64,000 nt of DNA, from positions 1 through 64,000 of the forward strand of contig JAEETH010000011.1 of NCBI GenBank assembly GCA_016290215.1. Reading direction: 5' to 3'. Positions 1 through 10,003 of this stretch are shown one piece after another (the first letter of the stretch is position 1; every line of letters begins with the position of its first letter). A program made the position numbers and the translations under genes. Below the pieces are notes generated by a model. That model made no database searches and was not told where the DNA came from. It saw only the letters and a program-made list of their open reading frames with translations. This stretch comes from Bacteroidales bacterium (lineage in GTDB: Bacteria > Bacteroidota > Bacteroidia > Bacteroidales > F082).

Positions 1-384
<384 letters not shown>

Positions 385-468
385 CAGCGCACTCGACGCA
401 GTGCGCCTCGCGAATACAGTCCACGCTGGTATCGGCTTTCCCCATCCGGCAAGGCCGGGAGAAAGACA

Positions 469-581
<113 letters not shown>

Positions 582-591
582 ACAACGGAGA

Positions 592-628
592 CCCTTCACC
601 AATCACGGTGAGGGGTTTTCTGTTTTTA
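592..628 (+). terminator. rRNA operon intrinsic terminator
   Basis: A 9-bp hairpin (CCCTTCACC at 592-600 with GGTGAGGGG at 607-615, loop of 6) is followed by TTTTCTGTTTTT. This is a classical rho-independent terminator closing the ribosomal operon 11 bp after 5S. Confidence 0.9.
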
Positions 629-800
629 GGCACTTCCCTATTCTTTTCACCTTTCCTCCTAAAAAACATCCAATGTTCTCCATTATTCAATTTAATTTTT
701 TTATTTTTGCTTCATCATTACAACCATTTCGCGTTTTGAAATAAAGGTTTATTTTCCAAGAACAAGATTATCATTATTGTAACTAAAACAATTTGATATT
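629..800. other. AT-rich intergenic spacer
   Basis: This is AT-rich sequence between the rRNA terminator and the first protein gene. No open reading frame, tRNA or clear TAnnTTTG promoter box was found. It presumably carries the promoter of the secreted protein at 801. Confidence 0.5.
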
Positions 801-2519
801 ATGCACAGAATTGCAAAACTCCTGTTGGTCGTTTTAGCGTTGATTGTTACACCATTGAAACAATGGGCACAAACACCTTATAGACAATATGCCGATGACG
901 GCGTGGAATTGAACCTCACAGAAATTCAAAACACCGATTATCCCTCAGCCATCGTCTTCCTCACCGATGGCAACTGGAATGACGCCAGCAAGTGGAGCAC
1001 GGGCGAATTGCCAGCGCCTGGCAGCAATGTGAGGATTGAGGCCAACGCCATCATTCCCGCAGACTATACTGTCATAGCCAACCAAGTGATCATTGCCGAT
1101 GGCGGTTCCCTCACTATTGCCGACGGCGGACAACTGAAACACAACACCAACGGCCTTGTGGTGACGATGAAGAAGAACATTGAAGCCTACACAGGGATGA
1201 ACTGCGAGGACAACTACTATTTGATTAGTTTCCCCTTTGAAACACCCGTTGCCGTTCCTGATGCTATGACGGCTGTAGAAGGCTACGACTTTTACGGCTT
1301 CGACCCAAATTATCTGAATGCCGAATGGCGCAACAATAGGCAACAAGCCATCACCACCGTAGGAGGTGGCGGCACCACTGGGTACCTGTATGCCATTCCC
1401 GAAGATATGGAACTTTCACTGACCGGTGTGGTCGCTACTTCCCATTCCGATTCGTCATACATTGATGAAAAGGACGTGACTATTTCCTATACCCAAGGTT
1501 CACGTAAACCATCCAACGGTTGGGCACTCTTGGGCAATCCCTTCACTTGCGATGCCTACCTTTACGACGATGAAAACAACCCGATGGATTTCATGGTGTA
1601 TAACAAGCAGGGAGAGTTGGTAACTTGCAATTGCGGCCCTATTGCACCATTGGAGGGCTTTTTCGTAAAGGTGAACCATGCGACGACTGTCCGCATCATG
1701 TGTGCTCCTAGTGATTGCTCTTTTGAAGAATATTTTGATATTGTCATATTAGCCAGTCCACCTGAAGGCGGAACTGTTGGTGGAAGTGGAAGATATCCTA
1801 TAGATACAACTATAGTGATAACAGCCACTGCAAATAGTGGCTATGAGTTTGCACATTGGGAGGATGGGAGTGAGTCAAATCCAAGAATTATCACTCTTGA
1901 AGGAGATGCTACCTATACAGCATATTTTGAGCCTTCAGAACCCACTGACAGCGACTGGGTTGACCTCGGCTTGCCCAGCGGCCTGCTGTGGGCCACCCGC
2001 AACGTGGGTGCCAGCAGTCCCGAGGACTACGGCGACAAATTCGCTTGGGGAGAAACCCAGCCCAAGAGCACCTACGACTGGAGTACCTACCAGTACTGCA
2101 ACGGAAGCGACAGAACGCTGACTAAATACTGCAACAGCTCCCGTTTCGGCTACAACGGCTTTACCGATAACCTGACTATCCTGCAACCTGAAGACGACGC
2201 GGCCACTGCCAACTACGGCGGGCGCACGCCCACTTTGGGGGAATGGCAAGAACTCCGCAACCACTGCTCCAGCATGTATACGACGGTGAATGGCGTGAAA
2301 GGGAGGCTTTTCATTGGGCCAAACGGCAACACGCTCTTCCTGCCTTTCAGAAAAAAAAACAACTACCTCGGCGAATATTGGTCGAGTTCGCTCGAAACCT
2401 CGGGCTACCCGGATAACGCGTGGTTCTTCTATTTCAGTGATAGCTACACCGAGGTGCACGACTTCCGCCGCTACAATGGTTATTCTGTCCGGGCGGTGCG
2501 TACTTCTGGGCAGAAATAG
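801..2519 (+). CDS. Secreted protein with InlB-type repeat and Fib_succ_major domain
   Basis: 572 aa, starting MHRIAKLLLVVLALIV, a clear Sec signal peptide. Residues ~20-310 form a beta-rich region of unknown family. Residues ~313-378 resemble a divergent InlB B-repeat (ASPPEGGTVGGSGRY, then YEFAHWEDGSE and ATYTAYFEP). Residues ~385-570 match the Fibrobacter succinogenes major paralogous domain, with WVDLGLPSGLLWATRNVG, FAWGE, RTPTLGEWQEL, YWSSS and YSVRAVR. Such domains are common on surface or exported proteins of gut Bacteroidota. No type IX sorting domain is seen at the C-terminus, so the route to the surface is unclear. No partner genes adjoin it: it follows the rRNA operon and is convergent with the helicase gene. 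A role in adhesion or surface display is inference. Confidence 0.85.
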   Translation: MHRIAKLLLVVLALIVTPLKQWAQTPYRQYADDGVELNLTEIQNTDYPSAIVFLTDGNWNDASKWSTGELPAPGSNVRIEANAIIPADYTVIANQVIIADGGSLTIADGGQLKHNTNGLVVTMKKNIEAYTGMNCEDNYYLISFPFETPVAVPDAMTAVEGYDFYGFDPNYLNAEWRNNRQQAITTVGGGGTTGYLYAIPEDMELSLTGVVATSHSDSSYIDEKDVTISYTQGSRKPSNGWALLGNPFTCDAYLYDDENNPMDFMVYNKQGELVTCNCGPIAPLEGFFVKVNHATTVRIMCAPSDCSFEEYFDIVILASPPEGGTVGGSGRYPIDTTIVITATANSGYEFAHWEDGSESNPRIITLEGDATYTAYFEPSEPTDSDWVDLGLPSGLLWATRNVGASSPEDYGDKFAWGETQPKSTYDWSTYQYCNGSDRTLTKYCNSSRFGYNGFTDNLTILQPEDDAATANYGGRTPTLGEWQELRNHCSSMYTTVNGVKGRLFIGPNGNTLFLPFRKKNNYLGEYWSSSLETSGYPDNAWFFYFSDSYTEVHDFRRYNGYSVRAVRTSGQK

Positions 2520-2836
2520 CTTTTGTTTGTTCCGTTACAGGCGAGACGGGCAAGGGGCAAAAAGTTATTGGGCGGCAGCGTGATGTGAACAGAAGCCCTC
2601 GTTCGCTAACTTTTCCGCAAACATAAAAAAGCCGTTTTTCCACATTTGCAATGCAAAGAGGTGAATATGAACATTTGCAATGCGAAAACGGGCAATTGCG
2701 GCTGTTGCAGTATTAATGGCAAATTTGTGTGGCAATAATGGTAATTTGCGTATATTGTTTTTGGCATTGGGCGATGAGGCGAAGAGATAATGCAATGCGA
2801 TAATGCGAGACGTGATAAATCGCGTCTCTACAAACA
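2520..2836. other. Convergent intergenic spacer with one REP-like palindrome
   Basis: This 317-bp spacer lies between convergent genes. It has loosely repeated TTTGCAATGC and AATGCGA words and no ORF with coding character. Near its right end is a copy of the GAGACG...CGTCTC palindrome (2807-2832) found twice more in the window. Confidence 0.6.
2807..2832. repeat. REP-like palindrome, copy A (GAGACG..CGTCTCTACA)
   Basis: GAGACG (2807-2812) and CGTCTC (2823-2828) are inverted around TGATAAATCG, followed by TACA. It is the same family as 9944-9973 and 51491-51518, with a decayed left arm. It sits just beyond the stop of the minus-strand helicase gene, a position suited to a terminator or a passively carried REP element. 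Confidence 0.75.
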
Positions 2837-4252
2837 TTATCCAAAAAACTCTTCCTTGAAATTCACGAAATACACTTTCTCCTGTGCACGTGTCAATGCG
2901 GTGTAGAGCCATCTTAAATCCTCTACTTCAAGTGTTTCCTTTAAGTTTAATGAGGAATCGATGAAAACCGTGTTCCATTGCCCGCCTTGGGTCTTGTGGC
3001 AGGTGAGGGCGTAGGCGAATTTCACCTGTAAAGCATTGAACCATGGGTTTTTTTTCATCTCTTTATAACGGTCTCTTCGATTCGGGATGTCCATGTAGTC
3101 CTCTTCGATGGCACTGAATAGCCGTTTGTTTTCTTCTTCCGTCAGCGAGGGACTGTTGCTGTTCAAGGTGTCCAAAAGGATTTTTGCCTCTATGTTGGGT
3201 GCGTCGGGATAGTCGGTGAAACTGAGCTCCACATCGGCAAAACGGAACCCATACATATCTTCAAAATGTTTGATTTTCCTTAGCTCAGCCATGTCGCCGT
3301 TGGCGATGAAACTGATGACGTCGTTTCCGTTAGCCCAGAAATAGTTGTTCTTCACCACCATCAACTTGTCGCCCGTGGCAATCTCGCCCTCGATGTTGAG
3401 GATACGTCCGCGAATGGCATGGTTGAACATGTTGGCGCGTTTGTTCGACTTACAAACGATGACGGCCTCATTGTCGGAAGTGTTGGCAAAAGCATTGTGT
3501 AGCATCTCCTCAAAAGCTTCTGGTTCAATCTTTTGGATGTCGTCGAAACCTTGCAAATGGAAGATGGGTAGGTGATATTCATATAGCTTTTGGCTGAGCA
3601 ATTGCCTGATATCCGTGGCATTATACAAAATCCCCGATTCCAAAGCCTGTCGCTTGACCTCAGTCAGTTCGTAAGTAGCGGCAGTGACAGGAAATTCCGA
3701 TTTCAGATAATCACAGTTAAGGGCAGGGCTTTCCGAACTCTCTACTGGAGGCAGCTGTGCCGTGTCACCAATGAGTAGCAGACGGCAGCTTTCCCCACTG
3801 AAGACATAACTCAACAGGTCGTCAAGCAGGCTGCTACCACCAAATTCCCTTTGTTCCCCAATCATCGATGCCTCGTCGACGATGAAAAGCGCGTTTTTCG
3901 ACTTGTTTTCCGCTCGCGTTATGCGGATGCTGCCATCGGGGAAGGCTTTGGCTTGATAGATTCTCCGGTGAATGGTTGAGGCGTTTTGTCCTGTGTAGCT
4001 ACTGAGCACCTTGGCAGCGCGTCCCGTGGGAGCCATCAGCACATATTTCATGCCGATCATTGGCAAGGTTTTCACCAAGGCCTTGACTAAAGTGGTCTTT
4101 CCCGTTCCTGCATAGCCTCTCAGAATATAGGTGGGATTCTCTTTTTGCGAAAGCAGGAAGGCTGACAAATGGTATAACACTATTGACTGGCCTTCTGTGG
4201 GTTCGAAGCCGAAAGACTGGGTGAGTTGTCCGAATAAGTCAAGTCTTTGCAT
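2837..4252 (-). CDS. RecD-like ATP-dependent DNA helicase (AAA/UvrD_C_2)
   Basis: 471 aa. It has a Walker A motif GYAGTGKTTL near residue 45, a Walker B-like FIVDEASMIG near 125, the ...LLIGDTAQLPP motif near 162, and a C-terminal motif VI region ALTCHKTQGGQW and WLYTALTRAQEKVYFV. This is the layout of short RecD2-like SF1 helicases widespread in Bacteroidota. It lacks the long N-terminal extension of true RecD2, so a role in repair or recombination intermediate processing is inferred from the family only. It starts 12 bp after the stop of tamL on the same strand, so the two are probably cotranscribed. Confidence 0.88.
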   Translation of the reverse strand: MQRLDLFGQLTQSFGFEPTEGQSIVLYHLSAFLLSQKENPTYILRGYAGTGKTTLVKALVKTLPMIGMKYVLMAPTGRAAKVLSSYTGQNASTIHRRIYQAKAFPDGSIRITRAENKSKNALFIVDEASMIGEQREFGGSSLLDDLLSYVFSGESCRLLLIGDTAQLPPVESSESPALNCDYLKSEFPVTAATYELTEVKRQALESGILYNATDIRQLLSQKLYEYHLPIFHLQGFDDIQKIEPEAFEEMLHNAFANTSDNEAVIVCKSNKRANMFNHAIRGRILNIEGEIATGDKLMVVKNNYFWANGNDVISFIANGDMAELRKIKHFEDMYGFRFADVELSFTDYPDAPNIEAKILLDTLNSNSPSLTEEENKRLFSAIEEDYMDIPNRRDRYKEMKKNPWFNALQVKFAYALTCHKTQGGQWNTVFIDSSLNLKETLEVEDLRWLYTALTRAQEKVYFVNFKEEFFG

Positions 4253-4264
4253 TGCCTTATAGGG

Positions 4265-6574
4265 TCAGAAGGGGTAACCGATGCCCATTTGCATTCTAAT
4301 GTTATTGCCTTTGCCGAAACGCCAATAGTTGCCGTCTTCGTCAGGGTAGGGATTGCGCATGGCGTAGGCGAAATCGAGACGAATAATCAAGAACGAAAGG
4401 TCCATCCTGACGCCGAGGCCTGCATCGAGGGCTAATTGCTTGTAGAATTTGTTGAACCTGAACTCGGCATCCGGCATGGATTCGTTGGGATAATAAGCCC
4501 ACACGTTGCCCGCGTCAAAGAAGACTGCGCCGTTGAACATGTCGTAGATGGGGAAACGGTATTCGGCGTTGACCTCCAATTGAATATCGCCCGTGCTTTC
4601 AAAGTAATCACCGCTGGGGACATAGCCTCCAGGACCGACCGTGCGATATATCCAACCACGCAAGCCGTTGGAGCCTCCGCCATAGAAACTGCGCTCAAAA
4701 GGCAGGTCTTTGGAGTTGCCGTAAGGAAAACCTAAGCCGACGAACTGACGGAACACGAGCCATGAATCGTTACCTATATCGATGTGCTGACGGAAGTCGA
4801 AGCTGCCTCTCACATATTGGGCATAAGGGATGCCTAAAAAGTAATGGTGTCCGTTGTTTTCGGTGATGATTTTAGTCTTGTTGAAAAGCGACAGCAGGTT
4901 GCCGCTCGATTCGAAGTCGGCACGCAAGTAGAGGAAACTGCCTTCCTGGTTGAGGCTTTGGTTGGTGAGGATGAAGGAATAGCGTAGGCCCAAAAGCAAG
5001 TGACTGGTGTATTGGTCCTTTTTTCGTTGACTCGTTTCTTCATCAAGATAGGCTTGGAAAACGGGGTTGATATCGGCTATCTTCACGCTGTTGAGATAGA
5101 TGGGCGTGAGGGTGTGTCCGATACGGTTGCTGCCTTTCCAGTCGTAACTGTAGGAAGCCATCATCGTGTAACGCGAATAGTAGTACCTGATTTGAGCGTT
5201 GAAACCCAGCGATACCGATGTCGTTGGCATATAGTCGCGGGCGAAATTAGAGAACGCGAAGGGACTTAGGAATTTCGGGAAAAGAAGGCTGGCTGTGATG
5301 CCAAATTCTCGTGTGTTGAATATCTGCTTCCCGCTTTCAGTCACTTCTTCACCAATCAGTCTTTGGGCCTCCAATCCGCCCCTGAGACTGAGTTGGAAGG
5401 TCTCGGCTCCGTGGAAAATGTTCTTGTTGGTATAGGCGAGACTGCCTTTGATGCCCACATCTCCGTCGGAATAGGTGCCTTCAGACTGGATAGTAAATGA
5501 ATGGATTTCGTTTTGCTGCATCGTGATGCGGCAATCCAATTCGTTGAGAGTATCTTTGGGCACGCTGTCGAATTGGATGCTCACATTGCTGAAAAGCCTG
5601 TAGTTGCTGAGTGATTTGTAGGTGCTTGTGACGCCCCTTTGGCTATATGGGAAACCCTCAATGATGTTAATGGCGCGCGAGAAAGTCTTAGGCTTGATCT
5701 TGGGTTTCTCGAAGTAATAGAAATCCAACTCGTTGGTGAACTTTCTCCTACGGCCAAATTCTGTAATGAGTTTTGCGGAATCAATGGGCTTGTCGTTGAT
5801 GTGGAAAACGGAAAAGTCAGGATAGATTTTGATGTCGCGAATACGATATTTCTTGTATGCCAAATCACTCTTTTTCAGCCGCATGGTGATGTCCATCTCA
5901 TGGCTCATAAAGTTGCTGTCAACCTCATAGTAGACATGGTCGCGGTTGAAATAATAGTACCCCGAGTTTTTCATCCTTTCGGTGATCATCTCACGTTGAT
6001 TGTCAAGCGAGAAGGCGTTGTAGATGTCTCCCTCCTTGACCGGAAACTCCGTGCTGTCGCGCATGATGTAGGAACGCACCAAACTGTCTTCGATGACATA
6101 ATTGATGTCTTTGACGCGATAAGGTTGGGTAGGGAAGACGTGATAGATGATTTTGACGTTTTTTCTTCTCCTTCTCTTTTGCACCTCATGGGTCACCTGT
6201 GAATTGAAATAGCCCACGTTGTCAAGGTAACGCATCATCTGTGTCATCGAATTGTTGGCCTCCGCCACATCGTAATAGATGGGCTGTCTTCCGAAGTTTT
6301 TGTTCATCCATTTCCAAAACACGCTTTTGGGTCTGCGTTCCCATTTATAGTAAATCCATGTGGGAATGTTGGTTTGGAAGGTGGTCCTGTAGGGCTTCAG
6401 GGAGATGTATTTCGATATACCCGACTTGCTGATTTCTGTGCCTTTTTTTTCGATGACGACCTTATTGCTTCGTACCAGATATTTCCCCTCTGGGACAAAA
6501 CGGCGTATGGAACACGACGACAATAGTACCGCCGCAAGCAGGACAAGAATGATATGGAGCCTTTTGCCTTTCAC
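4265..6574 (-). CDS. tamL: Omp85-family outer-membrane lipoprotein (TamL-like)
   Basis: 769 aa. The N-terminus ends in a lipobox (LAAVLLSSC, Cys ~21). It is followed by POTRA-like domains (~30-350) and a C-terminal Omp85/BamA-type 16-strand barrel (~390-769). The barrel shows the conserved surface loop motif FYGGGSNGLRGW and ends in a GIGYPF terminal strand. The lipid anchor on a TamA/BamA-like protein marks the Bacteroidota TamL branch, proposed to act in outer-membrane protein insertion. The usual partner tamB is not adjacent here. Upstream lies folC (37 bp gap) and downstream the RecD-like helicase, all on the minus strand. Confidence 0.85.
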   Translation of the reverse strand: MKGKRLHIILVLLAAVLLSSCSIRRFVPEGKYLVRSNKVVIEKKGTEISKSGISKYISLKPYRTTFQTNIPTWIYYKWERRPKSVFWKWMNKNFGRQPIYYDVAEANNSMTQMMRYLDNVGYFNSQVTHEVQKRRRRKNVKIIYHVFPTQPYRVKDINYVIEDSLVRSYIMRDSTEFPVKEGDIYNAFSLDNQREMITERMKNSGYYYFNRDHVYYEVDSNFMSHEMDITMRLKKSDLAYKKYRIRDIKIYPDFSVFHINDKPIDSAKLITEFGRRRKFTNELDFYYFEKPKIKPKTFSRAINIIEGFPYSQRGVTSTYKSLSNYRLFSNVSIQFDSVPKDTLNELDCRITMQQNEIHSFTIQSEGTYSDGDVGIKGSLAYTNKNIFHGAETFQLSLRGGLEAQRLIGEEVTESGKQIFNTREFGITASLLFPKFLSPFAFSNFARDYMPTTSVSLGFNAQIRYYYSRYTMMASYSYDWKGSNRIGHTLTPIYLNSVKIADINPVFQAYLDEETSQRKKDQYTSHLLLGLRYSFILTNQSLNQEGSFLYLRADFESSGNLLSLFNKTKIITENNGHHYFLGIPYAQYVRGSFDFRQHIDIGNDSWLVFRQFVGLGFPYGNSKDLPFERSFYGGGSNGLRGWIYRTVGPGGYVPSGDYFESTGDIQLEVNAEYRFPIYDMFNGAVFFDAGNVWAYYPNESMPDAEFRFNKFYKQLALDAGLGVRMDLSFLIIRLDFAYAMRNPYPDEDGNYWRFGKGNNIRMQMGIGYPF

Positions 6575-6611
6575 TTGGCATGGATTTTCGGCAAAGGTAA
6601 GGATTATTTCT

Positions 6612-7898
6612 TTACACTACTTCTGCCACCGTGAAATTGCTGCCGCCGATGAAGACCACATCTCCGAAATGGGCATTGTTGACGGCGGAACGGTAGGCAT
6701 GATTGACTGATTCGAACACCTTTCCGCGCAAGCCCATGTCAAAGGCCTTTTGGGCTAAGATATTGGAATCCAAACCTCTTGGAATGTCGGCTTTGCAGAA
6801 ATAATACTCTGCTCCACGGGGCAGAAGTTGCAAAACGCTCTCGATGTCTTTGTCGTTGACCATGCCGAGGACGAAATGGAGCTTGTCATAGTTCATTTCG
6901 GCCAATTGCATCACCACTTCCTTAATGCCAGCCACGTTGTGTCCCGTGTCGGCAATGGTGAGCGGGTCCTTGCAGAGGATTTGCCAACGCCCCATCAAGT
7001 GGGTGTTGCGAACCACCTTGGCGATGCCGTCACGAATGTCATCTTCCGAAAGGTCGAATTTTTCACGTAAGAGGTCGAGGGCACACATTACGGTGGTGAG
7101 GTTTTTTTGTTGGTAGTTGCCCATCAGCGGAAGTTCAAGGGCTTCCATGTAGAGTTCGCTGTTTTTCCAAACGTCAAACTTTTGTTCAATGTCGGATTCA
7201 ATGTGGATTTTGTCGCAGTCGAAAATCTGGTCAGCAAAGTAGATGGGACTGTTGCACTCTTTGGCCTTGTCGATGAAGACTTGCTGCGTCTCTGGATGGG
7301 TTTCGCCAATGACCACCGGAATGTTTGGCTTGATGATGCCCGCTTTTTCGTAAGCGATTTTTGCTCTCGTGTCACCCAAAAACTTCATGTGGTCGAAGTC
7401 GATGTTGGTGATGATGCTCAACTCAGGCTTGATGAGGTTGGTGGAGTCAAGCCGTCCGCCCATGCCCACCTCAACGATGGCAATGTCTATTTTTTCCTTT
7501 GAGAAGTAATCGAACGCCATGCCCACGGTCATCTCAAAGAAAGAGAGTTCCATGGCCTCAAACTTTTCCTTGTAATTATCAATGAAATGCACCACGTTCT
7601 CTTCTGGGATCATCTCCCCGTTGATGCGGATGCGTTCACGGAAGTCGCGCAGGTGGGGCGAGGTGTAGAGTCCTGTTTTATAGCCTGCTTCCTGAAACAC
7701 AGAAGCCAACATGTGTGATGTGGAGCCTTTGCCGTTGGTGCCGGCCACATGCACCGACTTGAAGTTGTTTTGAGGGTTGTCTAAAAGGTTGAGGAGTTGG
7801 ATGGTGTTGTTCAGGTCAGCCTTGTAAGCTGCGGCCCCGATGCGTTGATACATCGGGAGTTTGTTGAACATCCAATCAAGAGTTTCAGAGTAATTCAT
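6612..7898 (-). CDS. folC: Folylpolyglutamate synthase / dihydrofolate synthase
   Basis: 428 aa from the chosen start, within the usual 420-450 for the family. It carries the Mur-ligase-type P-loop GTNGKGSTSHML near residue 45, the VEVGMGGRLDSTN motif near 150, and the ADTGHNVAG motif in the C-terminal domain. The enzyme adds glutamate to dihydropteroate or tetrahydrofolate in the cytoplasm. The ATG at 7898 (MNYSETLDW) is preferred over a longer in-frame extension reaching 7952, because family members begin at this motif and the extension lies in the palindromic spacer. Confidence 0.92.
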   Translation of the reverse strand: MNYSETLDWMFNKLPMYQRIGAAAYKADLNNTIQLLNLLDNPQNNFKSVHVAGTNGKGSTSHMLASVFQEAGYKTGLYTSPHLRDFRERIRINGEMIPEENVVHFIDNYKEKFEAMELSFFEMTVGMAFDYFSKEKIDIAIVEVGMGGRLDSTNLIKPELSIITNIDFDHMKFLGDTRAKIAYEKAGIIKPNIPVVIGETHPETQQVFIDKAKECNSPIYFADQIFDCDKIHIESDIEQKFDVWKNSELYMEALELPLMGNYQQKNLTTVMCALDLLREKFDLSEDDIRDGIAKVVRNTHLMGRWQILCKDPLTIADTGHNVAGIKEVVMQLAEMNYDKLHFVLGMVNDKDIESVLQLLPRGAEYYFCKADIPRGLDSNILAQKAFDMGLRGKVFESVNHAYRSAVNNAHFGDVVFIGGSNFTVAEVV

Positions 7899-7914
7899 AG
7901 GCGGTATTTTATTC

Positions 7915-7979
7915 TGAATGAGGAATGATGAATGCGGAATGTAAAGCAACACTGAACTTCATTCCGCATTCCTCATTCG
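7915..7979. repeat. Composite palindrome (GAATGAGGAATG type)
   Basis: The left arm, GAATGAGGAATG plus ATGCGGAATG with a 4-base insertion, is inverted against CATTCCGCATTCCTCATTC at 7961-7979. The right arm is followed by GTATTTTTGC. The element lies between tonB and folC on the minus strand and could fold into a hairpin in the transcript. It is one of about ten palindromes in this window built from short near-repeats. Confidence 0.8.
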
Positions 7980-7995
7980 TATTTTTGCATTTCTT

Positions 7996-8754
7996 TTATT
8001 GGTTGATTACAAAAGTATAAGTGATGGTGCCGTGTTGTTCTTCGGGTGCATCGGGGTCGGCGGCGAAGGTGGAGCGTAGGGCGGCTTGTTTGGCTTTGCT
8101 GCGCATATCGCTGTTGATCAATGTGGTGCCTTTGGTGGCGACTTCGGCACGCGTCACTTTTCCTTGTCGGTTGACCCAAATGTCGACCACGATGATGCCT
8201 TCCTCGCTGAAGTCGTCATTGGGGCGATGCAGGCTTTTTGCTCCACGTCCGCCAAGGTCATATCCTGTGCCATTGCCACGCCCGCCATTGCCCTCGTATT
8301 GTCTGACACCCGCCAATCCGTTGGGGCTGCCTTGGTCGCCAGGCTGTCCTGTTATGCCTTCTGAACCACCTGCTTGTGGGTTGTTGTTCCCTTTGAACAA
8401 AGCCCTTTGGTTGACGGTCGGTTTAGGTTGCTCGGCAGGTTTTTCCTGTTTCGGCTTGTTGTTTTTCGGTTTTTCCAAGGCAGGAGCTTCTTCGTCGTTT
8501 TGGGTGGCGATTTCTTCCTTGCTTTGGCTGGTCTGTTGCTCGGGTTGTGCAGCCATGGGGACGGCAGGTTTCTCAGGCTGTATGTTGCCCATGCCTTGGT
8601 CCATCATGCCTAAGTCGACCTCTACGCCTTCCTCACCTGGCAGCGGGAGCGGCGTCCTGAAGGCCATCAAAAACAAGACGAGCACAATCAGCGCGTGGAC
8701 GATGATAGTCCCCACGGCAGCTATGCTCTTGTCTTTCTTTTCGTTATTGTTCAT
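7996..8754 (-). CDS. tonB: TonB-family energy transducer
   Basis: 252 aa. There is a short cytoplasmic N-terminus, one membrane anchor (~13-32, VGTIIVHALIVLVLFLMAF), a Pro/Gln/Lys-rich periplasmic spacer with a Gly-rich stretch, and a C-terminal TonB-like domain ending in GTITYTFVINQ. The C-terminal domain is recognisable by EGIIVVDIWVNRQGKVTRAEV. It links the ExbB-ExbD proton channel to outer-membrane TonB-dependent transporters. It lies 8 bp after exbD and closes an exbB-exbD-tonB operon. Confidence 0.9.
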   Translation of the reverse strand: MNNNEKKDKSIAAVGTIIVHALIVLVLFLMAFRTPLPLPGEEGVEVDLGMMDQGMGNIQPEKPAVPMAAQPEQQTSQSKEEIATQNDEEAPALEKPKNNKPKQEKPAEQPKPTVNQRALFKGNNNPQAGGSEGITGQPGDQGSPNGLAGVRQYEGNGGRGNGTGYDLGGRGAKSLHRPNDDFSEEGIIVVDIWVNRQGKVTRAEVATKGTTLINSDMRSKAKQAALRSTFAADPDAPEEQHGTITYTFVINQ

Positions 8755-8762
8755 ATCACCTC

Positions 8763-9176
8763 CTATTTCTTTGGCGATGTGGCTAAAATGACTTTGTGGT
8801 TGTTGTTGGTGGCGTTGTTGATTTCGTTGACCGCATCAATCACATTCACGACATATTGCACGGGTACGGTCTTGTCGGAACGCAGCACCACAGTGGCCTG
8901 TGTGTCGTTGCCGATGTTTGTGTTGATGAGGTCGGTGAGTTGGGTCTCGTCAGCGGGGGTTTCGTCAACGAAATACTGGTATTGCTCGTTGATGTAAACC
9001 GTGACGGTCTGTTTGGCCATGGTCTTGCTGTTGCTCGATGGCAGCATGAGCTTGATGGCGTTGGGTGCAACTAAGGTCGAAGTCAGCATGAAGAAAACCA
9101 GCAGCAGAAACACCAAGTCCGACATGGACGAGGAGTTGAACGTAGGTTCGACCTTATTTCTCGATTTGATGGCCAT
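8763..9176 (-). CDS. exbD: ExbD/TolR-family biopolymer transport protein
   Basis: 137 aa with a single N-terminal membrane helix (~18-35, MSDLVFLLLVFFMLTSTLV) preceded by the family-typical positive segment. The helix contains the conserved Asp (SMSDLVF) that takes part in proton flow. The periplasmic domain follows. It lies 12 bp downstream of exbB and 8 bp upstream of tonB, consistent with one energising complex. Confidence 0.93.
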   Translation of the reverse strand: MAIKSRNKVEPTFNSSSMSDLVFLLLVFFMLTSTLVAPNAIKLMLPSSNSKTMAKQTVTVYINEQYQYFVDETPADETQLTDLINTNIGNDTQATVVLRSDKTVPVQYVVNVIDAVNEINNATNNNHKVILATSPKK

Positions 9177-9188
9177 AATACGCTGATT

Positions 9189-9893
9189 TTATGCGGGTTC
9201 GTTCAAAACATCCATAAACTCGGTAGCCTTGGCTTCAAGCAGGTTGACGACCTTTTGGATTTTGGTCGAGAGGATGGCGTGGAAGAAGTAGGCGATGATG
9301 CCGACAATCAGACCGCCGACGGTGGTTACCATGGCCTCGTAGATACCCGAAGAAAGCAGCTCGATGTCAATGTTGTTGCCTGCCATCGACATGTTGTAGA
9401 AGGCACGAATCATACCGGTCACAGTGCCCAAGAAACCAATCATAGGGGCGGCACTGGCAATCATGGCGAGGATACTGACGCCGCGCTCCAATTGTGCCAC
9501 TTCAAGGTTGCCCACATTTTCGATGGCCGAGTTGATGTCGCCCAAAGGTCGTCCGATGCGGGAGAGACCTTTTTCAATCATGCGGGAGATAGGGGTGGAG
9601 TTGCCCCGGCACAGGGCCTTGGCCGAGTCGAGCTTACCGTCTTTCATGTATTCACGGATGCGGTCCATGAAACTGTTGTCGTATTTCGTGGCACGCGACA
9701 CGGCGATGTAACGCTCGATGAAAATGTAAACCGCAATGATGGACAAAACGGCCAATAAAATCATGATCCATCCGCCTTTGGTGGCAAGTTCGAGGATGGA
9801 AAGCTTGAATTCAGTGGGTTGTGTTACGGTTTCTGCTGGAATGGCGGCTGCTCCTAAATCATTGGCAGCCTGTTGGATTTGAAGGAGATTCAT
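9189..9893 (-). CDS. exbB: MotA/TolQ/ExbB proton channel family protein
   Basis: 234 aa with three membrane segments: ~38-58 (GWIMILLAVLSIIAVYIFIE), ~140-163 (APMIGFLGTVTGMIRAF) and ~185-207 (AMVTTVGGLIVGIIAYFFH). The signature GFLGTVTGMI and TVGGL motifs are typical of ExbB/TolQ. It forms the pentameric proton channel with ExbD. The start is at MNLLQIQQAAND. Upstream is a REP-like palindrome and then lolA. Confidence 0.93.
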   Translation of the reverse strand: MNLLQIQQAANDLGAAAIPAETVTQPTEFKLSILELATKGGWIMILLAVLSIIAVYIFIERYIAVSRATKYDNSFMDRIREYMKDGKLDSAKALCRGNSTPISRMIEKGLSRIGRPLGDINSAIENVGNLEVAQLERGVSILAMIASAAPMIGFLGTVTGMIRAFYNMSMAGNNIDIELLSSGIYEAMVTTVGGLIVGIIAYFFHAILSTKIQKVVNLLEAKATEFMDVLNEPA

Positions 9894-9943
9894 ATTGATG
9901 TTGAATTGTTGAATCGTTGAATTGTTGTTTGTCGGTTTTTGTC

Positions 9944-9973
9944 TGTAGAAACGTGGCGCGCCGCGTCTCTACA
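9944..9973. repeat. REP-like palindrome, copy B (TGTAGA..TCTACA)
   Basis: TGTAGAAACG (9944-9953) and CGCGTCTCTACA (9962-9973) form an inverted repeat around a GC-rich centre (TGGCGCGC). It shares the ends of copies A and C but has a different centre. It lies between lolA and exbB in the same transcription direction, possibly separating the two units. Confidence 0.8.
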
Positions 9974-10003
9974 TAATAACAATAATCGTTGTGTTTTATT
10001 GCA

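Noticed and set aside
2520..2836. Small genes in the spacer after the Fib_succ protein
   Set aside because: The open frames there have no start context, domain or composition typical of the neighbouring genes; the sequence is AT-rich with loosely repeated words.
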